From positions 1 to 53,866 of the IMG/VR virus record IMGVR_UViG_3300038450_000073: 53,866 bases of DNA. The stretch is one strand, 5' to 3'. Source of the DNA: a virus. Below the pieces are notes generated by a model. That model was given only the letters and a program-made list of their open reading frames with translations, was not told the origin of the DNA and did no database searches. Positions within the stretch are counted from its first letter, which is position 1; each line of letters begins with the position of its first letter. The position numbers were made by a program, and so were the translations under genes. Shown here piece by piece: positions 16,849-23,975 of the stretch.

Positions 16849-17410
16849 CCTGCTACCGCGCTGGACGAACCCGGCCTCGGTGACCGCGTTCCTCCTCGCC
16901 ATCGCGGGCTACGCGACCGCGTTCATCGTCGCCATCCACCCAGGGTTCGCGCCCCCGACCATCGTCGCCGCGCTGATCCCCTCGGCGGGCGTGGTTGTCG
17001 CGGCCCTGGCGACCATCTTCGTCATTGTCATCCACCGCAAGACCGTCTCGGCCGTCTCGGCCTCGGGGGGCACGGTCGTGCAGCTGCCGACGTGGACGGA
17101 CGCCGGGAGCGTGCTCGCGTACTTGACCAGCATCGTCTCGGCCGTGTTCGCGGTCGTGACCGGCCTGCACCCGGGGTTCACCGAGCCGTCCGTCGTCGTG
17201 GCCATCCTGCCCTCGGTCGCCGTCCTGGTCGCGGTGGTCGCGCAGCTGGTCAACCTGGCAACGCACCACGCGGCGGTTGCCGCGGTGAGCGGGGGGCAGT
17301 TCCTCGAAGCCTCCGCGGTTGCCGTGCAGCCCGCGCCGACCGTCACCGTCACGATTGACGGCCGGAAGCTGGCCGACGCGATTGCGACGCACCTAAAGAC
17401 GCGCGCATGA
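16835..17410 (+). CDS. Holin-like protein with internally duplicated membrane unit
   Basis: 191 residues; ATG 16835 is preceded by AGGAGGC. Four membrane segments occur as two homologous pairs: residues about 12-76 ('HPGFAPPTIVAALIPSAGV') and about 85-150 ('HPGFTEPSVVVAILPSVAV'). Each unit has a helix, the HPGF..P loop, a second helix and a short soluble 'VSAVSASGG' or 'VAAVSGG' end. A soluble C-terminus closes with 'IDGRKLADAIATHLKT'. Location before a papain-like enzyme suggests a holin. Internal duplication explains the length, double that of a two-helix holin. Confidence 0.6.
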   Translation: MTTPNLLPRWTNPASVTAFLLAIAGYATAFIVAIHPGFAPPTIVAALIPSAGVVVAALATIFVIVIHRKTVSAVSASGGTVVQLPTWTDAGSVLAYLTSIVSAVFAVVTGLHPGFTEPSVVVAILPSVAVLVAVVAQLVNLATHHAAVAAVSGGQFLEASAVAVQPAPTVTVTIDGRKLADAIATHLKTRA

Positions 17411-18171
17411 CCGCGGGCCTGCGCGGCCTGCTCCCCGAGACGCGCTTCGCGCCGTCGTTCGAGGAGCGCCTGACCAAGCCCCTGCCCGCGGCACCCGCGA
17501 AAGCGTTCGACTACGCGGCCAAGGTCACGGGCGGGTTCCCGATGGCGGACAACGACTCCATCGGCGACTGCACCATCGCGGGCTGGGTGCACCTCTGCCA
17601 GCTCGCCTACGCGCTCGTCGGCGTGCCGTACACGTACCCGGGGGACGACGCGGTCGCCGCGGCCTACTGGGAGCTCGTCGGGCACGGCCCCGAGTACGAG
17701 GGCGACCCTGGACCGGGCTTGCAGATGACGCAGGTGCTCTCCGCGGCGTCGGCGGGCGCGGGGCTGCTCGGCGTGAAGGCGGTCGCCTGGGGCTCGGTGA
17801 ACATCCACTCCAAGGCGGCGCTGCGGAACGCGCTCTACAACTTCGGCGCGCTCTACCTAGCGGGTGACATCCCGCAGGACGCAGAGACGCAGTTCCCCGG
17901 CTGGTGGCACCTCGTCAGCGGCGCGCACCCGGGCGTCGGCGGGCATTGCTTCGTCGCGAGCGGGGACCTCGACCTCGGCTCGTTCGCTGGCCTCGACAAC
18001 ATCACCTGGGGTGGCGAGAACGGGTTCACCTGGCCGTGGTGGACACGCTATTCGGTGAGCGCGTTCGTGGTCATCCCCGAGTGCTACGTCACCGCCGGGC
18101 ACGGGCCGCTCGACGCGGTCGACGTGGCCGCGTTGGAGGCGGACGTGCACGGGTTCGCGGCGAGCGCCTAG
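17407..18171 (+). CDS. Papain-like cysteine peptidase, candidate endolysin
   Basis: 254 residues, ATGA overlap with the holin-like gene. The catalytic Cys is in 'NDSIGDCTIAGWVHLCQ' (Cys55), the His in 'GGHCFVAS' (His180) and the Asn in 'TWGGENGFTW' (Asn205), the C-H-N order of papain-like folds. No signal peptide is visible, which suits export through a holin. Related proteins are found in actinophages and prophages without a settled function; peptide cross-link hydrolysis during lysis is inferred from position. It ends the late operon: two hairpins follow. Confidence 0.6.
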   Translation: MTAGLRGLLPETRFAPSFEERLTKPLPAAPAKAFDYAAKVTGGFPMADNDSIGDCTIAGWVHLCQLAYALVGVPYTYPGDDAVAAAYWELVGHGPEYEGDPGPGLQMTQVLSAASAGAGLLGVKAVAWGSVNIHSKAALRNALYNFGALYLAGDIPQDAETQFPGWWHLVSGAHPGVGGHCFVASGDLDLGSFAGLDNITWGGENGFTWPWWTRYSVSAFVVIPECYVTAGHGPLDAVDVAALEADVHGFAASA

Positions 18172-18212
18172 CGCGCTAGTCTGCACACGTTCCTTTCTAC
18201 CCAGGGAGGAAG

Positions 18213-18241
18213 CAAGGACCCCGGCCCGTCCGGGGTCCTTG
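18213..18241 (+). terminator. Terminator-like hairpin A
   Basis: A perfect 12-bp stem (CAAGGACCCCGG/CCGGGGTCCTTG) with a 5-nt loop, 42 nt after the lysis operon stop. It is followed by TGCGTCTGG rather than a T-run, so efficiency is uncertain. Confidence 0.65.
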
Positions 18242-18334
18242 TGCGTCTGGGGGCTCGTCATCGCCAACTACCATGAAACTTGGTAGTAGGTTCTTGGCAC
18301 CCCGCCGTTGTCGGCTAGGAAGGCAGCGGTCAGC

Positions 18335-18377
18335 AGGGCCCCGATGCTCGGTCTCCTAGAACCGGGCTCGGGGCCCT
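18335..18377 (+). terminator. Terminator-like hairpin B, partial duplicate of A
   Basis: A perfect 10-bp stem (AGGGCCCCGA/TCGGGGCCCT) around a 23-nt loop. Bases 18369-18389 match 18231-18251 with two differences, so the descending arm and its 3' flank are duplicated. Confidence 0.5.
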
Positions 18378-18492
18378 TGCGCGTCTGGGACACCCCCGCG
18401 CTAGAGTGCGCGGTGCACGGTCGTTTCCGCCCACACGGCCGGTGTAGCCAAGGGGGGCGGCCCGGAGTCAGAGCCGGGTCGCTCCCCGATTG

Positions 18493-18506
18493 CCTAGACG
18501 TCTAGG
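18493..18506. promoter_or_regulatory. Palindrome site 4 (operator-like)
   Basis: Perfect CCTAGACGTCTAGG in GATTGCCTAGACGTCTAGGG, with the same 3' flank (GTTTTCG) as site 3. It ends 16 nt before the -35 of the early promoter, close enough to affect RNA polymerase binding. Confidence 0.8.
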
Positions 18507-18522
18507 GTTTTCGCGGCGGTAC

Positions 18523-18551
18523 TGGACACGGCGGCGGGAGTCGGCTACCGT
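18523..18551 (+). promoter_or_regulatory. Early-type promoter, copy 1
   Basis: TGGACA (-35), 17-nt spacer and TACCGT (-10), with core GGGAGTCGGCTACCGT at 18536-18551. The leader carries TTCCTGGGGAGAAGGGAG before ATG 18581. Best match of the three copies to the sigma-70 consensus. Confidence 0.75.
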
Positions 18552-18580
18552 GTGAGTGTTCCTGGGGAGAAGGGAGTGCG

Positions 18581-18892
18581 ATGGAATCCCGCACGCAAGT
18601 ATCGGCGGAGTTCGACAGCGGTGCCCGGCTGACCGTCGATGTCCGCAAGGACGGCTACTCGGTCCTCGACCTGCTCGGTGCGAAGGACGTCACGGTCCAG
18701 GTGCAGGGCACCGGGACGCGCTACGTCACCGTCCGCGCCAAGGGCAAGTTCGGCCTCGCCGACGTGACGGTCCTGCTCCCGCTCGGTTACGCCGCCGCCA
18801 TCGGTGCCGCGGCCGAAGCGGAACTGGAACGGCTCGCCGGGTCCGCGGCGACGCTCGCGGCCGAGCGCGCCAGTGTCGGGGCGACGTCGTGA
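18581..18892 (+). CDS. First early-operon protein, unknown
   Basis: 103 residues from ATG 18581 with RBS AAGGGAG. The first 70 residues alternate strands ('ARLTVDVRKDGYSVLDLLG', 'TVQVQGTGTRYVTVRAKGK'); the C-terminal 30 form an Ala-rich helix. It is the first gene after the early promoter and palindrome site 4, a place where phages often put host-takeover or regulatory proteins. No family recognised and no cysteines or membrane segment. The stop overlaps the next GTG start. Confidence 0.6.
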   Translation: MESRTQVSAEFDSGARLTVDVRKDGYSVLDLLGAKDVTVQVQGTGTRYVTVRAKGKFGLADVTVLLPLGYAAAIGAAAEAELERLAGSAATLAAERASVGATS

Positions 18893-19152
18893 GCCGCGGC
18901 GACGTGGTGACTGTCCTCGTCGATTCCGGCGCGGGGACGACGCAGCAGTTCGAGGTCGAGGCGACCAAGAAAGGCCGCAAGGTCGAGGTGCGCGAGCAGG
19001 GCCGCACCACGTCCGTCGTCGAGATCGACCACGGCGGCAACACCGTCCGGACCAGCCGGTTCCGCAACGACCGCATCATCGCCCTCGTCGAGCACAAGGT
19101 AGACGAGGAGCCGGGTGCCGTACAGCCGCCGCTCCCCGGGGTGGCATTGTGA
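18889..19152 (+). CDS. Small basic beta-rich protein, unknown
   Basis: 87 residues, GTGA overlap with the upstream stop. A run of strands with many Lys/Arg ('VEATKKGRKVEVREQGRTTS', 'NTVRTSRFRNDRIIALVEHK') suggests a small barrel that might bind nucleic acid. The C-terminus is Pro-rich. It overlaps the following GTG start. Second gene of the early operon; function unknown. Confidence 0.55.
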   Translation: MSRGDVVTVLVDSGAGTTQQFEVEATKKGRKVEVREQGRTTSVVEIDHGGNTVRTSRFRNDRIIALVEHKVDEEPGAVQPPLPGVAL

Positions 19153-19427
19153 CCGTCCTGACCATCGAGGACCGCGTCGCCCGCGGCATGGCGACCTACG
19201 ACGCGTTGCTGCCGGGTGCCACGCCCGAGCAGCGCGCCGCGGCCGAGGAGAACGTGCGCCGGTCCGTCGCGCGCGGCGACGACCTGCGCGGGGTCGGCAT
19301 CGCGCCCGTCGCCTGCCAGGCCAGCCCGGCGTTTGGCGCGGCAGTCTGCGCCCACGGGCGCAAGCCCGCCGAGTGCGAGGACTGCGCCCTCATCCGTGAC
19401 TGCAACGACCTGGAGGACGCCCGATGA
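19149..19427 (+). CDS. Small Cys-rich protein, candidate zinc-binding
   Basis: 92 residues from GTG 19149. The N-terminal half is helical and Ala/Arg-rich. The C-terminal 40 residues carry five cysteines and a histidine ('AVCAHGRKPAECEDC', then 'IRDCND'), consistent with a zinc knuckle. It overlaps both neighbours by four bases, so the genes are translationally coupled. Function unknown. Confidence 0.55.
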   Translation: MTVLTIEDRVARGMATYDALLPGATPEQRAAAEENVRRSVARGDDLRGVGIAPVACQASPAFGAAVCAHGRKPAECEDCALIRDCNDLEDAR

Positions 19428-20194
19428 CCCGCCCCACCTACTACAAATGGCTGTCGCCCCAGAACGCCGGCGTCTACGGCCACGGGGACTACACCGACCA
19501 CCTGCCGCACGGCAAGCGCCCTGGCAAGTGGCTGCCGCCCATTGCTGACCCGAGGCCATGCGCCCGCGGCTACCACGTCGTCACCGCGTCACACCTGTTC
19601 GACCACTGGGGCCGCGAGGGCTCGGTGCTCTACGTTGCCGAGGTGCGCGGGGCCATCGCCACCGACACCGACAAGCTCGCCTGCGAACAGACCCGACTGG
19701 TGGAACGCGTCGGTGTGCTCACGCGGGGCGTGCTCGTCACCTTCGCGGCCGACTGCGCGGCACGGGTCCTGCCGATCTTCGAGGCGAAGTTCCCCGACGA
19801 CGACCGGCCCCGCAAGGCCATCGAGGCCGCGAGATTGGGCGCCGCCGACGCCGACGCCGCCCACGCCGCCTACGCCGCCGCCAACGCCGCCCACGCCGCC
19901 TACGCCGCCGCCAACGCCGCCTACGCCGCCGCCGCCGCCGCCAACGCCGCCTACGCCACCGCCGCCGCCGCCAACGCCGCCGCCGCCGCCGCCGCCGACG
20001 CCCACGCCGCCAACGCCGCCGCCAACGCCCACGCCGCCGCCGACGCCGCCGCCGACGCCGCCCACGCCGCCGACGCCGCCGACGCCGCCAACGCCGCCGC
20101 CGCCGACGCCAAGGAGCGCGCCTGGCAGGGGCGGCACCTGCTGGCGCTGCTGAGAAAGGACGCCTGTGACCGATACGAGGAGGAGGGGCTGTGA
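19424..20194 (+). CDS. Protein with small N-terminal domain and long Ala-rich repeat tail
   Basis: 256 residues. Residues 1-130 have a recognisable pattern: 'YYKWLSPQNAGVYGHGDY', a Trp-Pro segment, 'CARGYHVV', 'LYVAEVRG', 'VLTRGVLVTF'. This resembles phage and bacterial proteins in which such a domain precedes alternating 'AAYAAAxAA' repeats (DUF7666-like; naming uncertain). Residues about 140-230 are almost pure Ala with His, Tyr, Asn and Asp at regular places, predicted to be one long helix. The final 25 residues are charged and helical. Function unknown. Confidence 0.6.
   Translation: MTRPTYYKWLSPQNAGVYGHGDYTDHLPHGKRPGKWLPPIADPRPCARGYHVVTASHLFDHWGREGSVLYVAEVRGAIATDTDKLACEQTRLVERVGVLTRGVLVTFAADCAARVLPIFEAKFPDDDRPRKAIEAARLGAADADAAHAAYAAANAAHAAYAAANAAYAAAAAANAAYATAAAANAAAAAAADAHAANAAANAHAAADAAADAAHAADAADAANAAAADAKERAWQGRHLLALLRKDACDRYEEEGL
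19841..20109 (+). repeat. GCC-rich triplet repeat encoding poly-Ala helix
   Basis: Almost every codon is GCC with interspersed GAC, AAC, CAC and TAC, forming nested 9- to 30-nt repeats. The tract is prone to slippage and assembly error, so its true length may vary. Confidence 0.8.
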
Positions 20195-21165
20195 ACGAGA
20201 CAGGAGAGGTCACCGAGACGGCCGTGGTGCCGTCGAGGGCCGGGTCGGCGCTGATCGTCCCGGCCGCGTCCGGGGCGCAAATACGGGCGCAGCAGGAGGC
20301 GTACCAGGAACTGGTGAAGGACCTCCTGGACGCGAAGGAGGACTACCAGACCATCGGCGGGAAGGCGTTCAAGAAGAAGTCCGCCTGGCGCAAGCTCTCG
20401 CTCGCTTTCGGGGTCGACCTGGAGATCAAGTCCGTCACCCACGACCGCGACGCGACCGGGCGCATCGTCCGCACGGAGGTCATCGCCCGGGCGACGGCAC
20501 CGAACGGGCGTTTCGCCGACGGCATCGGGTCGTGCAGCGTCCGCGAGAAGTGCTGCGCCGGGCAGGGGGTCTGCACGCGCCCCGAGCAGTACGCGGACAG
20601 CGGGAGACCGACCGGCCACACCCACTGCAAGCCGGACTGCCCGGGCTGGGTGCACTTCTCGCACGCCGAGCACGACGTGCCGGCCACGGCCGCGACGAGG
20701 GCCACGAACCGGGCCGCGTCCGACCTGTTCGCCGCGGGCGAGGTCTCGGCCGAGGAGATGGCCGACGGGGGGACCGGCGGACAGGCGGCCGACGCGGGTC
20801 GCGGGGACGACCGGCGCTCGCCGGACTACCGCGACGCAGGCCGCTCGGCCATCCAGAACGCGACCGCGAAGCAACTCGACACGGTGCTGAACATCGCCCG
20901 GCGCGAGAACCCGGACAGCCAGACGCTCGAAGGCGAGGCCCGCGAGGCGCGCGACTGGCTGACCGACCGCGCCGAGGGCGAGTGGCCGGTCACGGACGAC
21001 CTGGACCGCTGGCTGACCGCCAAGCTCGGCGTCGCGGTGACGTTCTCCGCGCTCACCAAGGCGCAGGCGTCGCTCATCATCGGCGGCGCGTCGAGCAAGG
21101 GGAGCAACGGCGGACGCAGCCGGTCGGTGCCGAACGAGCCGCCGGATGACGAGGAGCCGTTCTGA
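20191..21165 (+). CDS. Putative single-strand annealing/recombination-type protein
   Basis: 324 residues, GTGA overlap. Residues about 35-175 contain 'YQTIGGKAFKKKSAWRKL' and 'LAFGVDLEI', then 'ATAPNGRFADGIGSCS', a Cys/His segment, and 'HDVPATAATRATNRAASDLF'. The order, with a TRA.NRA helix after a beta domain, recalls phage annealing proteins with Rad52-like folds and related haloarchaeal proteins. Residues 245-305 form a charged C-terminal domain and the end is acidic ('PPDDEEPF'), a tail often seen in ssDNA-binding proteins. It sits ahead of nuclease and replication genes. Tentative. Confidence 0.4.
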   Translation: MNETGEVTETAVVPSRAGSALIVPAASGAQIRAQQEAYQELVKDLLDAKEDYQTIGGKAFKKKSAWRKLSLAFGVDLEIKSVTHDRDATGRIVRTEVIARATAPNGRFADGIGSCSVREKCCAGQGVCTRPEQYADSGRPTGHTHCKPDCPGWVHFSHAEHDVPATAATRATNRAASDLFAAGEVSAEEMADGGTGGQAADAGRGDDRRSPDYRDAGRSAIQNATAKQLDTVLNIARRENPDSQTLEGEAREARDWLTDRAEGEWPVTDDLDRWLTAKLGVAVTFSALTKAQASLIIGGASSKGSNGGRSRSVPNEPPDDEEPF

Positions 21166-21347
21166 TGGCGACGTGCGTGCTGTGCGGACACCCCGCCGAG
21201 CGCCATTGGGGCATCGGCGAACGGCGGTGCACGGTTGGCCGCGAATCGCCACAGGGCGAGGGGACGAAGGGCTACCCCGGCTGCGAGTGCCCTGGCCTAC
21301 TGCTGCCGCTAGGCGTCGCCCTCGACGCGTTCGAGGCTGCGCCATGA
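21165..21347 (+). CDS. Small zinc-knuckle protein
   Basis: 60 residues; ATG overlaps the preceding stop by one base. 'CVLCGHPAERH' and 'RRCTVGRES', then 'GCECPG', give five Cys and two His arranged like a single zinc ribbon. The C-terminus is hydrophobic. Such small zinc proteins are common in early regions of actinophages. Function unknown. Confidence 0.55.
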   Translation: MATCVLCGHPAERHWGIGERRCTVGRESPQGEGTKGYPGCECPGLLLPLGVALDAFEAAP

Positions 21348-21484
21348 GTTCGCCGGGGCGGGCGTCAAAGCGTCCGACACAGCGCCAAGGCGGGGAGGGG
21401 CTCTTGACCTTTCTATGCCCCGTAGAGCCGCCTGCGCCCGCCCTGGGTACGTGTAACCGGGACAGGAGGGAGACATGGGCCTAG
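21344..21484 (+). CDS. Short coupled reading frame, doubtful
   Basis: 46 residues from an ATG overlapping the previous stop (ATGA) and running 10 bases past the next start. The sequence is Arg/Pro-rich without a recognisable fold. It is kept because it fills the only gap between two coupled genes; it may instead be an untranslated spacer carrying the next RBS (AGGAGGG). Confidence 0.3.
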   Translation: MSSPGRASKRPTQRQGGEGLLTFLCPVEPPAPALGTCNRDRRETWA

Positions 21485-21747
21485 TCGCCGTCGAGCGCAC
21501 GCTGGCCGTCCCAGGCGTCGTCTGGGGGCCGCTCGCGCTGTGCACCGCCGCGGTGCTGGCTTGGCATCGCTGGGCCGCGCCCAGACTGGTCGCGCGTCGG
21601 CAGCGGAAGCGCCGCGAGGAGGTGGAGTACCAGCGCGTCGTGGCAGAAGTGGCCCGACAGTTCGACGACGTCCAGACCACGCTGTGGGCGACGTACGCGG
21701 CGTGTGAACGTGCCCGACGGGGCCGACAGGAAGGGATGAGGGGATGA
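21475..21747 (+). CDS. Single-pass membrane protein with basic helical tail
   Basis: 90 residues, RBS AGGAGGGAG before ATG. Residues about 12-32 ('PGVVWGPLALCTAAVLAW') form one membrane helix, followed by a strongly basic stretch ('RLVARRQRKRREEVEYQR'), indicating the tail is cytoplasmic, and then an amphipathic helix. Unknown function; small membrane proteins in early regions may modify host physiology or exclude other phages. Confidence 0.5.
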   Translation: MGLVAVERTLAVPGVVWGPLALCTAAVLAWHRWAAPRLVARRQRKRREEVEYQRVVAEVARQFDDVQTTLWATYAACERARRGRQEGMRG

Positions 21748-21992
21748 ACAAGAACCAGCGGGTAGCAGCCATCCTGGACCGAGCGGTGGACCGCCTTAGC
21801 GCGGACCCTTCCCTGTCCATCGTGGCCGCGCTGAACCCGCCCGAAGGGAAGCCCGGCCATCTGGAGGACTTCGTGATGGCGCTCAAGAAGGCCGGGCTGG
21901 GGAACCTCCCGGCGGATAAGGCGTGCGGCTGCGAGGCCGTAATCGGAGCCCTCCGCAGCGCTTCAAACGCGCTGAAACCGAGGCTGGCATGA
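21744..21992 (+). CDS. Small helical protein, unknown
   Basis: 82 residues, ATGA overlap upstream and downstream. Predominantly helical, with 'RVAAILDRAVDRLSADPSLS' and a C-terminal 'GCEAVIGALRSASNAL'. No catalytic motif or membrane segment recognised. Part of a coupled string of small early genes. Confidence 0.5.
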   Translation: MNKNQRVAAILDRAVDRLSADPSLSIVAALNPPEGKPGHLEDFVMALKKAGLGNLPADKACGCEAVIGALRSASNALKPRLA

Positions 21993-22273
21993 CCGTGTTC
22001 CGCGTGAAGGTCCTACCGCAGCAGCACTACGACCAGCCGCACCGCGAGGTCTCGGTCTGCGTGGTCGAGGGGGACGCGCTGCGCGGCTGCGGCGTGGTGA
22101 GGATGCGCCCCGACGAGGCGCGGGCGTTCGCCGCGTCGTTCGACGAGCTGGCCCTGTCGCGGGAGATTCTGAGCGAGGACCGGCTTTCGCAGCTCGCCAT
22201 CTCAGACGACATCGCTGGGCTACGGATGCTGTACCTCACCGCGCGTGGGCGGGCGACGGAGGGGACGACATGA
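21989..22273 (+). CDS. Small hypothetical protein
   Basis: 94 residues; the ATG at 21989 overlaps the upstream stop, preferred over a longer in-frame version starting at 21923. A strand-rich N-terminus ('MTVFRVKVLPQQHYD', 'EVSVCVVEGDALRGCG') precedes a helix ('DEARAFAASFDELALS'). No family recognised. Coupled to both neighbours. Confidence 0.5.
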   Translation: MTVFRVKVLPQQHYDQPHREVSVCVVEGDALRGCGVVRMRPDEARAFAASFDELALSREILSEDRLSQLAISDDIAGLRMLYLTARGRATEGTT

Positions 22274-22593
22274 GCCGAGAGACAGCGCGGGTACGGCTGG
22301 ACATGGCGACCGAGGGGTTGCCGTGGATTCGACCGTGGCAGACGTGGCAGAGCCTCGCCATTCACTCCCCGGTTGGTGACGTCGCTTTCGCCGTGACGCA
22401 GGAGGTAGGGGACTTCATCGCCCACGCGCCAGAGGACCTGCGACTCGCGCTCGCCGTGGTCAACGCGGTGAGGTACGACCCAAAAACCGAGACAGGCCAC
22501 GGCCACGTTCACGGCATCGTGAACCTGTGCACCTGCGGCGCTGTTAGTTGCGCGGCCCTCGCCGCGCTCGACGCGCTGGAAGCGTCACTGTGA
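22270..22593 (+). CDS. Small hypothetical protein, last of the coupled string
   Basis: 107 residues. A segment 'DFIAHAPEDLRLALAVVNAV' resembles the 'IANAPSDLRLLLAAV' helix of the Ea22-like proteins at 29914-30527, hinting at shared ancestry. A C-terminal CTCG.....C cluster could bind metal. Six bases after its stop comes palindrome site 5, and a leader with a hairpin follows, so the first early operon probably ends here. Confidence 0.5.
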   Translation: MSRETARVRLDMATEGLPWIRPWQTWQSLAIHSPVGDVAFAVTQEVGDFIAHAPEDLRLALAVVNAVRYDPKTETGHGHVHGIVNLCTCGAVSCAALAALDALEASL

Positions 22594-22598
22594 CAATG

Positions 22599-22612
22599 CC
22601 TAGACGTCTAGG
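22599..22612. promoter_or_regulatory. Palindrome site 5 (operator-like)
   Basis: Perfect CCTAGACGTCTAGG in CAATGCCTAGACGTCTAGG, starting 6 nt after the upstream stop. Confidence 0.75.
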
Positions 22613-22679
22613 CCATCTGCCGCGCCAAAAAGCCACGCGGTGTCCGTACGGGAGGCGTATGGTCGCGGGAGTAAAAGAC

Positions 22680-22712
22680 GAAGCGGCCCGGGCTCGTCAT
22701 CCGGACCGCTTC
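22680..22712 (+). terminator. Leader hairpin before nuclease gene
   Basis: GAAGCGG-C-CCGG and CCGG-A-CCGCTTC enclose a 9-nt loop: an 11-bp stem with one C/A mismatch. It lies in a 144-base gap, 25 nt before the GTG start at 22738, and could be a terminator or attenuator. Confidence 0.5.
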
Positions 22713-22737
22713 TGAGACCAGAGGAGGTGTAGTCCTC

Positions 22738-23223
22738 GTGTCGAGAGTGATCCTAACAGGCATCCCGGGTGGTCAAGCGCCACGCTGGGGACGCCCCACC
22801 GTCTACAAAGGCATCCGGATGCGGTCGCGTCTCGAGGCGCGGTGGGCTGCATCCTTCGACGAGGAGGTCGTCGACCCGACCTGTTGGCTCGTCTCGTGGG
22901 AGTACGAGCCATGTGCTTTCGCCAACGAGTCGGACCAGTACCTCCCGGATTTCCGTCTTTCCTATCGGGGCGAGAACGGCGAGCCGGTCGAGAGCCAGTC
23001 GGGCACTGTCTACCTCGACGTCAAGGGGATGCTCGAAGACCCGTTCCCGGTCATGGCACGCATGGAGACGATCCTCTCGTCAGAGAGGGATGTTGGGCTT
23101 CACTTAATCGTCGGGTCGCCAGAGGAGCCTTCCCGGTGGTGGAGCGGCATTGTCGAAGACAATCGCCTTGCCTGGTACAACGTCAACGACTTCGATACGC
23201 CAGTCAGGATGCGCCCGCTATGA
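22738..23223 (+). CDS. PD-(D/E)XK nuclease (TnsA-like endonuclease fold)
   Basis: 161 residues, GTG start with GAGGAGGTG upstream. The motif order is clear: 'YKGIRMRSRLEARWAASFD' (Glu of the first helix), 'WEYEP', 'YLPDFRLS' (catalytic Asp) and 'YLDVKGM' (D-x-K). This is the PD-(D/E)XK core of TnsA-like and related phage nucleases. It overlaps the replication-initiator-like gene, suggesting a part in recombination or replication intermediates, or host DNA degradation. The substrate cannot be read from sequence. Confidence 0.7.
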   Translation: MSRVILTGIPGGQAPRWGRPTVYKGIRMRSRLEARWAASFDEEVVDPTCWLVSWEYEPCAFANESDQYLPDFRLSYRGENGEPVESQSGTVYLDVKGMLEDPFPVMARMETILSSERDVGLHLIVGSPEEPSRWWSGIVEDNRLAWYNVNDFDTPVRMRPL

Positions 23224-23975
23224 GTGACGAGGGACGCGCCTACGTCAAGCTCTATTCAACCTTCACTGGCACGACATTCTGGGTGCATTACGTGTTCGGT
23301 GATATGGCAAATGCACAGCACCGATACGAGCTATTTTGCGGCGACGCGTATATCCGTCACGAATGGCGCGCCCTGTCCCTACGGGCGATCAAACGAGCAC
23401 GGGCCGAGCTGGTCGCGAGCGGACACCTCACGGTCATCGACGACCGACGCCACGCCGGGCACCCCGCCGTCTATCGCTTCGAGTTCCTGGGCCACGAGGA
23501 GATGCGAAAGACAACCGGGGACGATTTGGCCCCGGTACAGGGGCCAGACCGGCCACCAGCGGGGCCAGACTCGGAAACCTGTCCTCTTATAGGAACTGAA
23601 GGAACCAACACCCCAGAGAGTGACCCCTTCGACGAGTTCTACGCGGTCTACCCCCTGCACAAGGCACCGGACGCGGCGCGGCGTGCTTTCACCCGAGCGC
23701 TGAAGCGGGCATCCTTCGAGGAGATCATGAACGGGGCGCGGTGCTACCGCGATGACCCGGCCCGCAAGCCCGACTTCACGAAACACCCTGCGACCTGGCT
23801 GAACGCTGGGTGTTGGCAGGACTACGCCGACGACCCCGCGGGCCACGCCGAGGCGCTGCCACCTGGGGGCATCCGCCCCTTCCCGCCGGCCGAGGTCGGT
23901 CCGGACTTCTCCGTGGACGCCGACGCCCGCCGCGCCCAACGCGAGCGCCTGGCCGCGCTGAAGGCGGGGACGTGA
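23220..23975 (+). CDS. Putative replication initiator/helicase-loader-like protein
   Basis: 251 residues, ATGA overlap. Residues 1-95 look like a winged helix ('LSLRAIKRARAELVASGHLT', 'GHPAVYRFEFLG'). A Pro-rich linker follows. Residues about 135-200 ('FDEFYAVYPLHKAPDAARRA', 'HPATWLNAGCWQDY') match the C-terminal domain common in phage O/DnaT-like replication proteins. In that family the N-terminus binds the origin and the C-terminus contacts the helicase. No helicase or polymerase is visible here, so it probably recruits host replisome proteins. Confidence 0.65.
   Translation: MSDEGRAYVKLYSTFTGTTFWVHYVFGDMANAQHRYELFCGDAYIRHEWRALSLRAIKRARAELVASGHLTVIDDRRHAGHPAVYRFEFLGHEEMRKTTGDDLAPVQGPDRPPAGPDSETCPLIGTEGTNTPESDPFDEFYAVYPLHKAPDAARRAFTRALKRASFEEIMNGARCYRDDPARKPDFTKHPATWLNAGCWQDYADDPAGHAEALPPGGIRPFPPAEVGPDFSVDADARRAQRERLAALKAGT

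Larger units (their letters stand above)
18172..18580. other. Non-coding control region between lysis and early genes
   Basis: 409 bases without a supported gene. In order it holds two terminator-like hairpins (18213-18241 and 18335-18377) that share a 21-nt segment, a GC-rich hairpin near 18452-18475 (stem CGGCCCGG/CCGGGTCG), palindrome site 4 and an early-type promoter, ending at the RBS of the gene at 18581. It separates late transcription from the early region. Confidence 0.7.

Noticed and set aside
18430-18490. tRNA-like segment (GCCGGTG, TAGCC...GGC and a following GC hairpin)
   Set aside because: The apparent anticodon loop has eight bases, and no T arm or matching 3' acceptor strand follows before the palindrome. 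At most a decayed tRNA; not annotated.
21403-21420. Promoter from TTGACC before the gene at 21475
   Set aside because: No -10-like hexamer lies at 16-18 nt spacing.
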